A DNA stretch of 64,000 bases, taken from Amaranthus tricolor. Lineage: Eukaryota > Streptophyta > Magnoliopsida > Caryophyllales > Amaranthaceae. This document shows positions 25,401 to 37,493 of this stretch, piece after piece. A program made the position numbers and the translations under genes. Position 1 is the stretch's first letter. The number at the start of each line of letters is the position of its first letter. The notes beneath the pieces are model-generated. The model was not told where the DNA came from, made no database searches, and saw only the letters and a program-made list of their open reading frames with translations. The stretch lies in assembly GCF_026212465.1 (NCBI RefSeq), contig NC_080056.1, positions 22,114,482-22,178,481 of the forward strand, in the 5' to 3' direction.

Positions 25401-27880
25401 AAACACTAGTACTATTCTCGAAATTACGTGTTAAGTTGCATTTTTAACGTTTTTTTTAAGCTTTTTTGGCACTTTCTCGCATAAAGTGGTCAAAACATGG
25501 TGTTTTTTGCATGAAACTTGTCACTAAACACTATATGGTATATATTATTATGTGGAAATGGTTAAAATCGAAAACAATAGTCATATGCCTTAAATACGTT
25601 CTAAGTTGCGTTTTTGGGGTTTTTTAAGCATTTTTGGCACTTTTTCGCATAAAGTAGTTCAAACATGATTTGTTTTGCATGAAACATTGCATACAACACT
25701 ATTTGTCATATATTATTGTGTTGAAATAATCAGAACCTAAAACACTAGTCATATTCTTGAAATTACGTGCTAAGTTGCGTATTTGAGGTTTTTAAAGGTT
25801 TTTTGGCACTTTCTCGCATAAAGTGGTTAAAACGAGGTTTTTTTTTGCATGACATTTGTCACTAAACACTATTTTTTATATATTATTCTGTTGAAATGGG
25901 TAAAATCGAAAACAATAGTCATATGCTTGAAATTACATGCTAAGTTACGTTTTTTAGGTTTTTTAAGCGTTTTTGGCACTTTCAAGCATAAACTGGTTCA
26001 AACTTGGGTTGTTTTGCAAGTACTTGGTACACAACACTATTTTGTATATATTATTTTGTTTAAGTAATTAGAATCCCAAACAGAAGTCGTATTCTCGAAA
26101 TTACGTGCTAAGTTGCGTTTTTAAGGTTTTTTTAAGCTTTTTTAGCACTTTCTCGCATAAAGAGGTCAAAACGTGGTGTTTTTTGCATGAAACTTGTCAC
26201 TAAAAAAGATATGGTATATATTATTGTGTTGAAATGGTTAAAATCGAAAACAATAGTCATATGCTTGAAAATACGTTCTAAGTTGCGTTTTTGGGGTTTT
26301 TTTAAGCATTTTTAGCATTTTCTCGCATAAAGTAGATCAAACATGGTTTGTTTTGCATGAAACATTGCATACAACACTATTTGTCATATATTATTGTGTT
26401 GAAATACTTAGAATCAAAAGCATATAGTCATATGCTTGAAATTACGTGCAATGTTACGCGTTTGTGGTTTTTTAAGCGTTTTAGGCACTTTCTCGCATAA
26501 AATTGTTCAAACTTGGTTTGTTTGGCATGAAACTTGCCACACGACACTAATTGGTACATAAAATAGTCATATGCTTGAAATTACATCCTATGTTGCGTTA
26601 TTGAGGTTTTTTAAGCGTTTTTGGCACTTTCTAGCATAAAGTGGTTCAAGCTTGGGTTGTTTTGCATGAAAGTTGGTACATAACACTATTTGGTTTATAA
26701 TATTGTGTTGAAATAATTAGAATCCAAAACAGTAGTGATATTCTCAAAATTACGTCCTAAGTTGTGTTTTTAATGTTTTTTTTTAAGCTTTTTTGGCACT
26801 TTCTCGCATAAAGTGGTCAAAACGTGGTTTTTTTTGCATGAAACTTTTCACTAAACACTATATGGTATATATTATAGTGTTGAAATGGTTTAAATCAAAA
26901 ACATTAGTCACATGCTTGAAAATACGTTGTAAGTTGCATTTTTGGGGTTTTTTTAAGCATTTTTTCACTTTCTCGCCTAAAGTAGTTCGAACATGGTTTG
27001 TTTTGCATAAAACATTGCATACAACACTATTTCTTGTATATTATTGTGTTGAAATGATTAGAAGCAAAAGCATATAGTCATATGGTTGAAATTAAGTGGT
27101 AAGTTGCGCGTTTGTGGTTTTTTAAGCGTTTTAGGCACTTTTTAGCGTAAAGTGGTTCAAACTTGGATTGTTTCGTAGGAAACTTGGCACACGACACTAA
27201 TTGGTATATATTATTGTATTGAAATAGTCAGAATCGAAAACAATAGTTATATGCGTTAAATTACGTGCTAAATTGTATTTTTAATTTTTTTTAAGCTTTT
27301 TTTGGCACTTTCTCGCATAAAGTGATTAAAATGTGGTTTGTTTTGCATGAAACTTGTCACTAAAACTTATTCTGTATATATTATTTTGTTGAAATGGTGA
27401 CAATGTGAAACATTAGTTATATGCTTGATATTACATGCTAAGTTGGGTTTTCAAAGTTTTTTAAGCGTTTTTGGCACTTTCTATCATAAAGCGGTTCAAA
27501 CTTGGGTTGTTTTGCATGAAACTTGGCACACAACACTATTTGGTATATATTATTGTATTGAAATAATCAGAACCTAAAACACTAGTTGTATTCTCAAAAT
27601 TACGTGTTAAGTTGCATTTTTAACGTTTTTTTTAAGGTTTTTTGGCACTTTCTCGCATAAAGTGGTCAAAACATGGTGTTTTTTGCATGAAACTTGTCAC
27701 TAAACAATATTTGGTATATATTATTATGTGGAAATGGTTAAAATCGAAAACAATAGTCATATGCCTTAAATACGTTCTAAGTTGCGTTTTTGGGGTTTTT
27801 AAAGCATTTTTGGCACTTTTTCGCATAAAGTAGTTCAAACATGATTTGTTTTGCATGAAACATTGCATACAACACTATTT
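22450..27880 (+). repeat. 2.18-kb higher-order repeat, two and a half tandem copies
   Basis: Copies start at about 22450, 24626 and 26803, and the third stops at about 27880. The period is 2177 bp, or 13 monomers. Copies are near identical over their length: the stretch 23672-23890 reappears at 25849-26067 without a coding change, and 22440-22725 reappears at 26793-27077. Diagnostic variants shared by all copies include TCTCGCCTAAAGTAG, GATTAGAAGCAAAAGC and AGTTGGGTTTTCAAAG. This is the most recent large amplification in the window judging by how little the copies differ. Confidence 0.85.
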
Positions 27881-30110
27881 GTCATATATTAATGTGTTGA
27901 AATTATTTGAATCAAAAGCATATAGTCATATGCTTGAAATTACGTGCAAAGTTGCTTGTTTGTGGTTCAAACTTGGTTAGTTTTGCATGAAACTTGGCAC
28001 ACGACACTAATTGGTAAATCAAAAACAATAGTCATATGCTTGAAAATACGTTATAAGTTGAGTTTTTGGGGTTTTTAAAATCATTTTTGGCACTTTCATG
28101 CATAAAGTGGTTCTAACATGGTTTGTTTTGCAGGATACTTGTCACTAAAATCTATTTGGTATATAATACTGTGTTGAAATGGTGACTATGTAAAACAATA
28201 GTTATATGTTTGAAATTACATGCTAAGTTGCGTTTTTGAGGTTTTTTAAGCGTTTTTGGCACTTTCTAGCATAAAGTGGTTCAAGCTCGGGTTGTTTTGC
28301 ATGAAAGTTGGTACATAACACTATTTGGTTTATAATATTGTGTTGAAATAATTAGAATCCAAAACAGTAGTGATATTCTCAAAATTACGTCCTAAGTTGT
28401 GTTTTTAATGTTTTTTTTTAAAGCTCTTTTGGCACTTTCTCGCATAAAGTGGTCAAAACGTGGTTTTTTTTGCATGAAACTTTTCACTAAACACTATATG
28501 GTATATATTATAGTGTTGAAACTGTTTAAATCAAAAACAATAGTCATATGCTTGAAAATACGTTATAAGTTGCGTTTTTGGGGTTTTTTAAATCATTTTT
28601 GGCACTTTCATGCATAAAGTGGTTCTAACATGGTTTGTTTTGCAGGATACTTGTCACTAAAAATTATTTGGTATATATTACTGTGTTGAAATGGTGACTA
28701 TGTAAAACAATAGTCCTATGTTTGAAATTACATGCTAAGTTGCGTTTTCGAGGTTTTTTCAGCGTTTTTGACACCTTCTTGCATAAAGTGGTTCAAACTT
28801 GGGTTGTTTTGCTTGAAATTTGGTACACAACACTATTTGGATTATAATATTGTGTTGAAATAAATAGAATCCAAAACAGTAGTGATATTCTCGAAATTAC
28901 GTCCTAAGTTGTGTTTTTAAGGTTTTTTGACACTTTCTCGCATAAAGTGGTCAAAACGTGGTTTTTTTTCATCCAACTAGTCACTAAACACTATATGGTA
29001 TATATTATTGTGTTGAAATGGTTAAAATCAAAAACATTAGTCACATGCTTGAAAATACGTTGTAAGTTGCGTTTTTGGAGTTCTTTTAAGCATTTTTGGC
29101 ACTTTCTCGCATAAAGTAGTTCGAACACGGTTTGTTTTGCATGAAACATTACATACAACACTATTTCTTATATATTATTGTGTTTAAATGATTAGAATCA
29201 AAAGCATATAGATATATGGTTGAAATTACGTGGTAAGTTGCGCGTTTGTGGTTTTTTAAGCGTTTTAGGCACTTTTTAGCATAATGTGGTTCAAACTTGG
29301 TTTGTTTCGCAGGAAACTTGGCACACGAAACTAATTGGTATATATTATTGTGTTGGAATAGTCAGAATCCAAAACAATAGTCATATGCTTTAAATTACGT
29401 GCTAAATTGTATTTTAAAAGTTTTTTAAACTTTTTTGGGCACTTTCTCGCATAAAGTGGTTAAAACGTGGTTTGTTTTGCAGGAAACTTGTCACTAAAAA
29501 TTATTTAGTATATATTATTGTGTTGAAATGGTGACAATGTGAAAGCATAGACATATGCTTGAAATTACATGAAAAGTTGGGTTTTCGAAGTTTTTTAAGT
29601 GTTTTTGGCACTTTCTAGCATAAAGTGGTTCAAACTTGGGTTATTTTGCTTGAAACATGGTACACAACACTATTTGGTATATATTATTGTATTGAAATAA
29701 TCAAAACCTAAAACACTAGTCATATTCTTGAAATTACGTGCTAAGTTGCGTTTTTAAGGTTTTTAAAGGTTTTTTGGCACTTTCTCGCACAAAGTGGTTA
29801 AAATGTGGTTTTTTTTTTGCATGACATTTGTCACTAAACACTATTTTGTATATATTATTCTGTTGAAATGGGTAAAATCGAAAACAATAGTCATATGCTT
29901 GAAATTACATGCTAAGTTGCGTTTTGGAGGTTTATTAAGCGTTTTTGGCACTTTCTAGCATAAAGTGGTTCAAACTTGGGTTGTTTATCATGTACTTGGT
30001 ACAAAACACTATTTTGTATATATTATAATGTTGAAGTAATTAGAATCCAAAACAGTAGTCGTATTCTCGAAATTACGTGCTAAGTAGCGTTTTAAAGGTT
30101 TTTTTAAGGT
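27880..30110 (+). repeat. Array segment duplicated from 14690-16500 (right copy)
   Basis: Starts where the third 2.18-kb unit breaks off, at GTCATATATTAATGTG (about 27880). It follows the left copy to about 30110, with 512 bp (three monomers) extra between AAGTGGTTCT words at 28105 and 28617. After AAGTAGCGTTTT (about 30085) the two copies part. Confidence 0.8.
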
Positions 30111-30329
30111 TTTTTGGCACTTTGTCGCATAAAGTGGTCAAAACGTGGTGATTTTTACATGAAACTTGTCACTAAACACTATATGGTATATATTATTGTG
30201 TTGAAATGGTTAAAATCGAAAACAATAGTTATATGCTTGAAAATACGTTCTAAGTCGCGTTTTTGAGGTTTTTAAAGCATTTTTGGCACTTTCTCGCATA
30301 AACTAGTTCAAACAAAGTTTGTTTTGCAT

Positions 30330-33300
30330 GAAACTTTGCATACAACACTATTTGTTATATATTATTTTTTTGAAATTATTATAATCAAAAGCATATAGTC
30401 ATAGGTTTTAAATTACGTGCTAAGTTGAGTGTTTAGGTTTTTTAAGCGCTTTAGGCACTTTCTCGCATAAAGTGGTTCAAACTTGGTTTTTTTGGCATTA
30501 AATTGGCCACACGACAATATTTGGAACATATTATGGTGTTGAAATTGTTAGAATCCAAAATAATAGTCAAATGTTTGAAATTACTTGCTAAGTTGCATGT
30601 TTGTGGTTTTTTAAGCGTTTTTGTCACTTTCTGAAATAAAGTGGTTCAAACTTTGTTTGTTTTGCATGAACGTTGTACTAAAAACTATTTGGTATATATT
30701 ATTGTATTGAAATTTGTTAGAATTGAACACAATAGTTATATGCTTTAAATTACGTGCTAAGTTGCGTTTTTTATGTTTTTTTAAGCCTTTTTGACACTTT
30801 CTCGCATAAAGTGGTTAAAACGTGGTTTGTTTTGCAGGAAACTTGTCACTAAATAGTAATTGGTATATATTATTGTGTTGAAATGGTGCCAATGAAAAAC
30901 AATAGTCATATGCTTAAAATTACGTGCTATGTTGCGTGTTTGAGGTTTTTTAATCGTTTTTAGCACTTTCTCACATAAAGTGGTTCAAACTTGGTTTGTT
31001 TGGCACGAAACTTGGCACACGACACTATTTAGTATATATTATTGTGTTGAAATAGTTAGAATCCAAAACAATCCTTTAAAAAATACGTGCTAAGTTGCGT
31101 TTTTTATGATTTTTAAGCGTTTTTGTCACTTTTTTGCATAAAGTGGTTCAAAGTTGGTTTGTTTGGCATGAAACTTGGCACACAACACTAATTGGTATAT
31201 ATTATTGTGTTGAAATAGTCAGAATCCAAAACAATAGTATTTTTAATTACGTCCAAAATTACGTCCTAAATTGTATTTTTAATGTTTTTTGAGCGTTTTT
31301 TTGGCGTTTTCTCGCATAAAGTGGTTAAAACTTGGTTTGTTTTGGCCGAAACTTGTCACTAAAAATTATTTGGTATATATTATTGTGTTTAAATGGTGAC
31401 ATTTGAAAACAATAATCATATGCTTGAAATTACATGCTAAGTTACATTTTGGAGGTTTTTCATGCGTTTTTGGCACTTTCTAGCATAAAGTGGTTCAAAC
31501 TTGGGATTTTTTGCATGAAACTTGGTACACAACACTACTTGGTATATATTATTGTACGGAAATAATTAGAACCCAAAACTGTTGTCATATTCTTGAAATT
31601 ATGTGTTAAGTTGCGTGTTTAAGGCTTTTAAAGGATTTTTTGGCACTTTCTCGCATAAAGTGGTTAAAACATTATTTTTTTTCATGACATTTGTCACTAA
31701 ACACTATTTTGTATATATTATTCTGTTGAAATGGGTAAAATCGAAAACAATAGTCATATGCTTGAAATTACGTTCTAAGTTGCGTTTTAGGGGTTTTTTT
31801 ATGCATTTTTGGCACTTTCTCGAATAAAGTTGTTGACACGTGGTTTGTTTTGCATGAAACATTGCATACAACTCTATTTGTTATATATTATTTTTTTGAA
31901 ATTATTATAATCAAAAGCATATAGTCATAGGCCTGAAATTACGTGCTAAGTTGAGTGTTTGTGGTTTTTTAAGCGCTTTAGGCACTTTCTCGTATAAAGT
32001 AGTTCAAACTTGGTTTTTTTGGCATTAAACTGGGCACACGACACTATTTGGTACATATTATGGTGTTGAAATTTTTAGAATCCAAAATAATAGTCAAATG
32101 TTTGAAATTACTGTCTAAGTTGCGTGTTTGTGGTTTTTTAAGCGTTTTTGTCACTTTCTCACATAAAGTGGTTCAAACTTTGTTTGTTTTGCATGAAACG
32201 TTGTACTAAAAACTATTTGGTATATGTTATTGTGTTGAAATTTATTAGAATTGAACACAATAGTTATATGCTTTAAATTACGTGCTAAGTTGCGTTTTTT
32301 ATGTTTTTTAAGCCTTTTTGACACTTTCTCGCATAAAGTGGTTAAAACGTGGTTTGTTTTGCAGGTAACTTGTCACTAAATAGTAATTGGTATATATTAT
32401 TGTGTTGAAATGGTGCCAATCAAAAACAATAGTCATATGCTTAAAATTAAGTGCTATGTTGCGTGTTTGAGGTTTTTTAATCGTTTTTAGCACTTTCTCA
32501 CATAAAGTGGTCCAAACTTGGTTTGTTTGGCACGAAACTTGGCACACGACACTATTTAGTATACATTATTGTGTTGAAATAGTTAGAATCCAAAACAATC
32601 CTTTAAAAAATACGTGCTAAGTTGCGTTTTTTATGATTTTTAAGCGTTTTTGTCACTTTCTTGCATAAAGTGGTTCAAACTTGGTTTGTTTGGCATGAAA
32701 CTTGGCACACAACACTAATTGGTATATAATATTGTGTTGAAATAGTCAGAATCCAAAACAATAGTATTTTTAATTACGTCCAAAATTACGTCCTAAATTG
32801 TATTTTTAATGTTTTTTGAGCGTTTTTTTGGCGATTTCTCGCATAAAGTGGTTAAAACTTGGTTTGTTTTGGCCGAAACTTGTCACTAAAAATTATTTGG
32901 TATATATTATTGAGTTTAAATGGTGACATTTGAAAACAATAGTCATATGCTTGAAATTACATGCTAAGTTACATTTTGGAGGTTTTTCATGCGTTTTTGG
33001 CACTTTCTAGCATAAAGTGGTTCAAAATTGGGATTTTTTGCATGAAACTTGGTACACAACACTACTTGGTATATATTATTGTACGGAAATAATTAGAACC
33101 CAAAACTGTTGTCATATTCTTGAAATTATGTGTTAAGTTGCGTTTTTAAGGCTTTTAAAGGATTTTTTGGCACTTTCTCGCATAAAGTGGTTAAAACGTT
33201 ATTTTTTTTTCATGACAATTGTCACTAAACACTAATTTGTATATATTATTCTGTTGAAATGGGTAAAATTAAAAACAATAGTTATATATGCTTTAAATTA

Positions 33301-34230
33301 CGTTCTAAGTTGCGTTTTAGGGGTTTTTTAATGCATTTTTGACACTTTCTCGAATAAAGTTGTTGACACGTGGTTTGTTTTGCATGAAACATTGCATACA
33401 ACTCTATTTGTTATATATTATTTTTTGAAATTATTATAATCAAAAGCATATAGTCATAGGCCTGAAATTACGTGCTAAGTTGAGTGTTTGTGGTTTTTTA
33501 AGCGCTTTAGGCACTTTCTCGCATAAAGTGGTTCAAACTTGGTTTTTTTGGCATTAAACTGGGCACACGACACTATTTGGTACATATTATGGTGTTGAAA
33601 TTGTTAGAATCCAAAATAATAGTCAAATGTTTGAAATTACTGTCTAAGTTGCGTGTTTGTGGTTTTTTAAGCGTTTTTGTCACTTTCTCACATAAAGTGG
33701 TTCAAACTTTGTTTGTTTTGCATGAAACGTTGTACTAAAAACTATTTGGTATATGTTATTGTGTTGAAATTTGTTAGAATTGAACACAATAGTTATATGC
33801 TTTAAATTACGTGCTAAGTTGCGTTTTTTATGTTTTTTAAGCCTTTTTGACACTTTCTCGCATAAAGTGGTTAAAACGTGGTTTGTTTTGCAGGTAACTT
33901 GTCACTAAATAGTAATTGGTATATATTATTGTGTTGAAATGGTGCCAATCAAAAACAATAGTCATATGCTTAAAATTACGTGCTATGTTGCGTGTTTGAG
34001 GTTTTTTAATCGTTTTTAGCACTTTCTCACATAAAGTGTTTCAAACTTGGTTTGTTTGGCACGAAACTTGGCACACGACACTATTTAGTATACACTATTG
34101 TGTTGAAATAGTTAGAATCCAAAACAATCCTTTAAAAAATACGTGCTAAGTTGCGTTTTTTATGATTTTTAAGCGTTTTTGTCACTTTCTTGCATAAAGT
34201 GGTTCAAACTTGGTTTGTTTGGCATGAAAC
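30330..34230 (+). repeat. 1.53-kb higher-order repeat (9 monomers), two and a half copies
   Basis: Equivalent points lie at 30781, 32308 and 33837, 1527 and 1529 bp apart. Shared oddities prove the copies: AATCCTTTAAAAAATACGTG (a monomer lacking the usual AGTCATATGC) near 31070, 32600 and 34125, and a doubled AATTACGTC near 31245 and 32775. The third copy ends at about 34230. Confidence 0.85.
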
Positions 34231-35410
34231 TTGGCACACGACACTATTTGGCATATATTATTGTGTTGAAATAGTTAGAATCCAATACGATAGTCATATG
34301 CTTGAAATTACGTGCTAAGTTGCGTTTTTATGGTTTTTTAAACTTTTTTGACACTTTCTCGCATAAAGTGGTCCAAGCATGGTTTGTTTTGCATGAAACT
34401 TGGCAGTAATCAAAAATTGGTATATAGTGTTGTGTTCACACTAAGTTGCGTTTTTTAGGTTTTTTAAGCGTGTTTGGCATTTTACTGGATAATGTGGTTC
34501 AAGCTTTGTTTGTTTGCCACGAAACTTGGCACACAACACTATTATTTGGTATATATATTTTTGTGTTAATATGGTTATAATCAAAAAAATATCCATATGC
34601 TTAAATTACGTGCGCAGTTGAAAGTTTAAGGTTTTTTCAGCTTTGTTGGCACTTTCTCGTGTAAAATGGTTCAAACTTGGTTTGTTTACCACGAAAGTTC
34701 GCACACAACACTATTTAGTATATATTATTGTGTTGAAATGGTGACAATCAAAACATTAGTCATATACTTGAAATTACGTGCGAAGTTGCATGTTTGAGGT
34801 TTTTTAATCGTTTTTGGCACTTTCTCGCATAAAGTGGTTCAAAATTGGTTTGTTTTGCATGAAACTTTGCATTAAAAACAATTCGGTATATATTATTTTT
34901 TTGAAATAGTTAGAATCGAAAACATTAGTCATATGCTTGAAATTACGTTCTAAATTGCGTTTTTGGAGTTTCTTTTAGCATTTTTGGCACTTTCTCGTAT
35001 ATAGTATTTCAAACATGGTTTGATTTGCATGAAACATTGCACACAATATTATTTGTTATATATAATTGTGTTGAAATGATTAGAATCAAAAACTTATAGT
35101 CATATGCTTGAAACGTGCTAAGTTGCGTGCTTGTGAGTTTTTATGCGTTTTAGGCACTTTCTCGCATAAAGTGGTACAAACTTGGTTTGTTTGGCATGAA
35201 ACTTGGCACACGACACTAATTGGTATATATTATTGTTTTGAAATAGTTAGAATCCAAAAGAATAGTCATATGTTTTAAATTACGTGCTAAATTGCGTTTT
35301 TAATGTTTTTAAGCTTTTTTTGCACTTTCTCGCATAAAGTGGTTAAAAGGTGGTTTATTTTGCAGGAACTTGTCTCTAAAGTATTTGGTATATATTATTG
35401 TGTTGAAATA
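34230..35410 (+). repeat. Array 1, right edge: diverged and truncated monomers
   Basis: Monomers next to the retroelement island are more diverged. One is cut short at about 34398-34450, where TATATAGTGTTGTGTTC runs into ACACTAAGTTGCG. The satellite stops at TGTTGAAATA (35401-35410), after which copia integrase sequence begins on the minus strand. Confidence 0.75.
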
Positions 35411-35620
35411 CTTACCATTTTCTTCGGTTTAAATGAACTTCTTACTTGTTTTCCTCTAATTCATACGTTACATGTAGGACTGTGTTTGTAGTCAAGGGCT
35501 GGAAGTCCCTTAACAAGATCTTTACTTACTAATTCATGCATGGTATGCGTATTGATGTGACCAAGACGCCTATGCCATAGTTTTGGATCATCTGTCATAC
35601 CCTTCAAGCACTTGAAATTC
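35411..35620 (-). pseudogene. Integrase N-terminal zinc finger (HHCC) remnant of element A
   Basis: Translation on the minus strand beyond the stop at 35620 gives LWHRRLGHINTHTMHEL, the histidine pair of a copia integrase HHCC finger, then LVKGLPALDY, a first cysteine, and GKQVRSSFKPKKMVS. The second cysteine codon is TGA (35463-35461), so the metal site and frame are both lost. The sequence ends right after KKMVS, before the catalytic DDE core, at the boundary with satellite. Integrase would join cDNA ends to host DNA; this piece cannot. Confidence 0.8.
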
Positions 35621-35985
35621 TAAGCTGCAATTTTGGTAGTATTCAAAGTATAAGCATTAGCATGTCTAAGGGCGGTAATAAATGTATATCCGGTGTTAGG
35701 GTTTTTAACAACACATTTATCCTTATCAAAGATTGCTTGATTACCTTTATCACATAGCTGAGACACACTTAGCAAGTTAAGTTTTACACTTTCAACTAAA
35801 TAGACATTATCATTAGTTTTAAAGGGATTCTTACCAACTTTTCCAACACCTAAAATTTTGCATTTCTCTTTATCTCCTAGGGTGATCGAGCCATTGCATT
35901 TTTCTTTGATTTCAGAAAATAAATAATTTTTACCACTCATATGTCTCGAGCATCCACTATCTAAGATCCACTTTTTCGTTTCCTA
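35620..35985 (-). pseudogene. Copia protease and pre-integrase region of element A
   Basis: An open stretch on the minus strand contains KKWILDSGCSRHMSG, the aspartic-protease active site of copia elements; Asp-Ser-Gly is encoded by 35961-35953. It continues through SITLGDK and NLLSVSQLCDKG to NPNTGYTFITALRHANAY, the usual link between protease and integrase. The stretch is open from about 35979 to the stop at 35622-35620. A methionine at 35940 lies just after the active site and cannot be the real start, since the protease belongs to a Gag-Pol polyprotein. In a live element it would cut that polyprotein. A stop (TAG in GTTTCGTAGG) separates it from gag upstream. Confidence 0.85.
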
Positions 35986-36013
35986 CGAAACAAAAAAATA
36001 AACTTTCTCAACT

Positions 36014-37450
36014 TTACTTGGCTATCCAAGTGACAAATTCGGGACCATTTTCAAGGTAAACCATGTTGGGTGGTTTTATCCCTCTGGGAACCCATATTTG
36101 CTTTATCTGTCCACGTAATTCAAGAGGAATGGAATTCTTAATGATACAATTGTCCTTACGTCTGTACGGACATGCAAACTTAATATTCCCTTCTTCGCTA
36201 CAATATGAATATGAGCAAGTAGGTGTACGTCTATGTTTGTATGCACTCTTAACACATCTGGTTTTACTCTTATAGTTAAGTGTGACATTATTATAATCTA
36301 TACCACGTTTATCATTGAATCCTTTTTGGCGTGTAAGCATTTTTGTGAATTTAGATTCGGATTCATTTAACTTTGTTAATGCTTGTAAATTTTTCTCATA
36401 CTCATGTCTCAGAGTCTTGAGCTTGGACTCAAGATCATTCTTTTTATTCTTAAGATCAACGAGCTATTTTGTTTGGCTGAGATTCTATTCTTTCAAGACT
36501 TTTACAGTCTTTTCAAATTTTACTATTTCAATCTTTAGCGATTCATTTTTCTTTATAAGTTCTTCACAACCTTCAGCATAGTTACGAATTCTATTTTCTA
36601 GAATGTTTTTCTCATCTTTTAAGATCTGTTCAATTTGAAACATGTCAAAGAGAGCTTTAATAATTCATCTTTAGAACAAGAGTTGAGAATGTCTAGTACC
36701 TCTTTATGATTTTGATCTTGATCATCATCTTTATCATCATTAGCCATAAGAAATTAGTGAGCTTGACCATTCTTCACTTTTAGGTTCGGTTGATCCTTCA
36801 GTATCACTCCATGTAGCAACCATTGCTTGTTTCCTCTTGTTTTTCTTATAGGATTCCCTTTTCTTCTTAGGGAATTCCTTTACAAGATGACTTTTGGACC
36901 CCATTTGGATATTGGAAGACACCTCAAGACCTTTTGGACTTTTTCTGCATTAGTAAAAGTTTTGCCAAGAGAATTCAAACTGTTAGTAATCAATGTAAAA
37001 CAAGTAAACATATCATTAATATTCTCATCCTTTTTCATGTTTAACATTTCGTATTAATGCATGAGGATGTTGACCTTAGTCTCCTTCACTTGATTTGTTC
37101 CTTCATAAGTCACAACTAACTTATCCCATATTTCCTTAGCACTTGTGGATGAAGAAACTCTATTGAACTCGGTACCACAGCATAATTGATTCATTGCCCT
37201 ATAGTTCTTGGATACGACTTCCAAGTCCCTTTGTGAATATTCGAATTTAGTTTTTAACACATCATTTCCTTGAGCGTCCTTTTTCATGGGTACTTAGGTC
37301 CTTTATGATGTCCCAATGTTCCATATCTTGATCATTTACGAACATCTTCATCAATGTTTTCCAATGTAAGAAATTTGTTCCACAAAACAACGGAGGTCTA
37401 GAGCACGAACGTCCTTGAGCAAACAACACTTCTCCTATCGGATGCATCAC
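36014..37450 (-). pseudogene. Gag of element A (Sirevirus type, UBN2-like), broken
   Basis: Gag packages the RNA into virus-like particles. The start MHPIGEV is at about 37447, shortly after the primer-binding site. Motifs in order: SRPPLFCGTNFLHWK, EFNRVSSSTSAKEIWDKL and VTYEGTNQVKETKVN, all typical of the UBN2/Sirevirus capsid; then FTNAEKVQKVLRCLP. The next part (about 36900) jumps to KSHLVKEFPKKKRE and AMVATWSDTE, the end of a zinc-knuckle region, so a stretch of gag between them seems deleted; only the His of the knuckle remains. A long charged coiled coil (about 36720-36350) and a Cys/His stretch with YCSEEGNIKFACPYRR (about 36200) follow, as in Sireviruses. Breaks: a shift near 37290, TAA at 37056-37054, shifts near 36910 and 36655, and TAG at 36487-36485 and 36466-36464. 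Confidence 0.8.
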
Positions 37451-37479
37451 AAGATATTAATCTTTATATGTGAAACTCA

Positions 37480-37491
37480 GCTCTGATACCA
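37480..37491 (-). promoter_or_regulatory. Primer-binding site for initiator tRNA-Met
   Basis: On the minus strand TGGTATCAGAGC follows the LTR end CTTTCA after a two-base spacer (TT). It is the standard plant copia primer-binding site, complementary to the 3' end of initiator methionine tRNA. It fixes both the direction of element A and the LTR boundary. Confidence 0.93.
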
Positions 37492-37493
37492 AA

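Larger units (their letters stand above)
3863..35410 (+). repeat. Satellite array 1, monomer about 170 bp
   Basis: This is an unbroken head-to-tail array of roughly 185 monomers (estimated from length). A representative monomer is 6409-6577 (169 bp), beginning GCATGAAACTTG. The conserved frame in order is: GCATGAAACTTGG, CACAACACTATTTGG, TATATATTATTGTGTTGAAA, TAGAATC, AATAGTCATATGCTTGAAAT, TACGTGCTAAGTTGCG, three T-tracts, GGCACTTTCTCGCATAAAG, TGGTTCAAACTTGG. Several monomer classes alternate, giving higher-order repeats listed separately. All short ORFs in this stretch are by-products of the repeat: the same short peptides recur in several frames and strands, without family resemblance. The monomer length is typical of plant centromeric satellites, but there is no direct evidence of centromere function. 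Confidence 0.95.

Noticed and set aside
3863..35410. Many 60-122 residue ORFs on both strands with recurring peptides such as MALSRIKW and MPKTLKKPQKRN
   Set aside because: They are translations of the tandem monomer, occur in several frames and both strands, shift with each indel, and have no family features; the recurrence is that of the DNA repeat.
36063..36581. Plus-strand ORFs across the element A gag region, also 36827-37057
   Set aside because: Antisense of minus-strand gag, which has clear protein motifs.
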